Source: Thermodesulfovibrionales bacterium (GTDB taxonomy: Bacteria; Nitrospirota; Thermodesulfovibrionia; Thermodesulfovibrionales; Dissulfurispiraceae). Taken from it: 6,417 nt of DNA. Shown here one piece after another: positions 5,629-6,417 of this stretch. The position numbers were made by a program, and so were the translations under genes. The DNA is taken from NCBI GenBank assembly GCA_021129835.1, contig JAJOKM010000062.1, positions 1-6,417 of the forward strand. The letters run 5' to 3'. The notes beneath the pieces were generated by a model. It made no database searches and was not told where the DNA came from. It saw only the letters and a list, made by a program, of their open reading frames with translations. Each line of letters starts with the position of its first letter. The first letter of the stretch is position 1.

Positions 5629-5753
5629 GACAATTTAAATATAAAATATCAAAATGTAAAACTAAGGAATATTTTTTGTTTTACTCCATAGTTTTTAACT
5701 GGTTGACTTTTACCATAATTTTAATATTTTAATTTTGATTTTTGATATACCTT
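5629..5753. other. pilN-pilO intergenic spacer occupied by an AT-rich repeat
   Basis: These 125 nt carry no gene. Nearly all of it is taken up by the inverted repeat at 5639-5748. A nested 7-bp hairpin, GTAAAAC (5656-5662) with GTTTTAC (5678-5684), lies inside. No Shine-Dalgarno-like sequence is present before the pilO ATG at 5754. Confidence 0.7.
5639..5748. repeat. AT-rich heptameric inverted repeat, copy 1
   Basis: The left arm reads ATATAAA-ATATCAA-AATGTAA (5639-5659) with 7-bp periodicity. The right arm, AATTTTGATTTTTGATAT (5731-5748), is its imperfect reverse complement: about 19 of 23 positions match once the arms are extended. The 18-nt right arm recurs exactly at 6367-6384, so this is a repeat family present on both sides of pilO. 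The arms are separated by about 70 nt of non-coding AT-rich sequence. Confidence 0.7.
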
Positions 5754-6314
5754 ATGAAGCTCAGTCTTGATATAGAGAATCTCTCGCCAGTTAAAAAGGG
5801 CCTGTTGCTTGTACTCCCTCCGTTGATAATTATCGCTTTGGCGGTTGTTCTTCATATAAAGCCTTCTCTTGAAGCAAAGTCCATATTATTACTGGAGATA
5901 GAGAAACAGGAGCAGGCAATCATTATTGCCCAGAAGAGAATAGAAAGACTCCCGTCTCTGAGAGCCGAATATGGAAGGCTGAAAGATGAACTCTTAGTGC
6001 TCCAATTGCAATTGCCAAAAGAATGGGAAGTCACGCCGCTCCTCAAACAGGTATCAGACCTTGCGACAAGGGCAGGACTGGAGGTTGCCTTATGGAGACC
6101 AGGCGATAGAAGTGTTCATGTCAGCGAGAAAGTATATGAAATACCTGTCGTGACAGAGATGAGTGGCACTTACCATATATTTGCCCAATTCTTTAGCGAG
6201 ATAACAAGACTTGACAGGATTGTTACTATAAGAGATATAAGTATGGAAGTAGCCGAAAGAGATATACTAAGAGTCAGGTTTATTACCACGACATATACTA
6301 TGAAGGAAATTTAA
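5754..6314 (+). CDS. pilO: Type IV pilus inner-membrane assembly protein PilO
   Basis: A 186-residue bitopic inner-membrane protein, slightly shorter than the roughly 200 residues typical of PilO. It begins with a short cytoplasmic tail (MKLSLDIENLSPVKKG) and a transmembrane helix at about 16-34. A periplasmic coiled coil covers about 40-85. The PilO domain follows, with LPKEWEVTPLLKQVSDLATRAGL (from 87), YEIPVVTEMSGTYHIFAQFFSEI (128-150) and LDRIVTIRDI (153-162). It should form a heterodimer with PilN and contact PilP and the pilins. ATG 5754 matches the family N terminus. An in-frame TTG at 5742 would lie inside the repeat and add four residues. Neither start has a Shine-Dalgarno sequence, which is odd for the operon. 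The gene is bracketed by two related AT-rich inverted repeats. Confidence 0.93.
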   Translation: MKLSLDIENLSPVKKGLLLVLPPLIIIALAVVLHIKPSLEAKSILLLEIEKQEQAIIIAQKRIERLPSLRAEYGRLKDELLVLQLQLPKEWEVTPLLKQVSDLATRAGLEVALWRPGDRSVHVSEKVYEIPVVTEMSGTYHIFAQFFSEITRLDRIVTIRDISMEVAERDILRVRFITTTYTMKEI

Positions 6315-6384
6315 ATATCAAATATCAAAATGCAAAATGTTTTCAAGGAAATAATTTTAACATTTAAATTTTGATTTTTGATAT
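6315..6384. repeat. AT-rich heptameric inverted repeat, copy 2
   Basis: The left arm is ATATCAA-ATATCAA-AATGCAA-AATG (6315-6339), three exact 7-bp steps starting right after the pilO stop. The right arm (6361-6384) is its imperfect reverse complement, with two 8-nt blocks of perfect pairing, and ends in the same 18-nt AATTTTGATTTTTGATAT (6367-6384) as copy 1. The loop is about 21 nt. If transcribed, it forms an AU-rich hairpin in the 86-nt pilO-pilP gap. Confidence 0.75.
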
Positions 6385-6390
6385 TATTTA

Positions 6391-6397
6391 GGGGGTG
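6391..6397 (+). promoter_or_regulatory. G-rich ribosome binding site for the last gene
   Basis: GGGGGTGGGA (6391-6400) directly precedes ATG 6401 and contains purine-rich Shine-Dalgarno-like sequence. It supports a real start at 6401, just outside the right arm of the repeat. Confidence 0.55.
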
Positions 6398-6400
6398 GGA

Positions 6401-6417
6401 ATGAAAAAGGGAATTAT
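6401..6417 (+). CDS. Start of a further pilus gene, probably PilP (truncated by window end)
   Basis: Only M-K-K-G-I and part of a sixth codon are present. A Lys-Lys start is compatible with the signal peptide of a PilP lipoprotein, and pilP follows pilO in the standard pilM-N-O-P-Q order. That order and the G-rich ribosome binding site are the only evidence, and the residues visible cannot identify the protein. If it is PilP, it would link the PilN/PilO pair in the inner membrane to the outer-membrane secretin PilQ. Confidence 0.45.

Noticed and set aside
5742..5753. TTG at 5742 as the pilO start
   Set aside because: It lies within the repeat arm, adds only four residues (M-I-Y-L), and ATG 5754 matches the usual PilO N terminus.

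Overview
The window looks like chromosomal DNA from a Gram-negative, type IV-piliated bacterium. The evidence is a periplasmic SurA-like chaperone and a PilM-PilN-PilO(-PilP) cluster. Base composition is moderate, and arginine is encoded mostly by AGA/AGG. Together with the protein style this fits Nitrospirota or a former deltaproteobacterial lineage, but that placement is an inference and no marker gene settles it. All genes lie on the + strand.

Region 1 (1-3664) is a housekeeping run. It holds a secreted SurA-type peptidyl-prolyl isomerase with a single parvulin domain (115-1059), an RluB/RsuA-family rRNA pseudouridine synthase (1072-1794) and a bacterial-type aspartyl-tRNA synthetase (1859-3664). 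Gaps of 12 and 64 nt suggest cotranscription. The AspRS carries His31 and Gly83 in its anticodon-binding domain, which points to a non-discriminating enzyme that also charges tRNA-Asn.

Region 2 (3665-4030) is a 366-nt gap with no credible gene but much structure. A long-range inverted repeat (3713-3736 with 3898-3921) encloses a 14-bp helix built from 7-nt repeats, a perfect 10-bp hairpin and duplicated arms. It is flanked by copies of TGTTATAGT(G)AAAAAG, which also resemble extended -10 promoter elements. It is either a structured RNA or leader upstream of the pilus genes, or a small non-autonomous insertion element. This is the least explained part of the window.

Region 3 (4031-6417) is the start of a type IV pilus alignment-subcomplex operon: pilM, pilN (1-nt stop/start overlap), pilO, and the first codons of what is probably pilP. 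PilM is the cytoplasmic actin-like protein, docked on the N-terminal INLLP motif of PilN. PilN and PilO are bitopic inner-membrane partners, and PilP would link them to the secretin PilQ. Unusually, pilO is bracketed by two related AT-rich inverted repeats (5639-5748 and 6315-6384), and it starts 5 nt after the first one with no Shine-Dalgarno sequence.

Across the window, four intergenic gaps contain sequence with 7-bp periodicity, in three unrelated sequence types. I saw no tRNA, rRNA, CRISPR array, transposase or defence gene.
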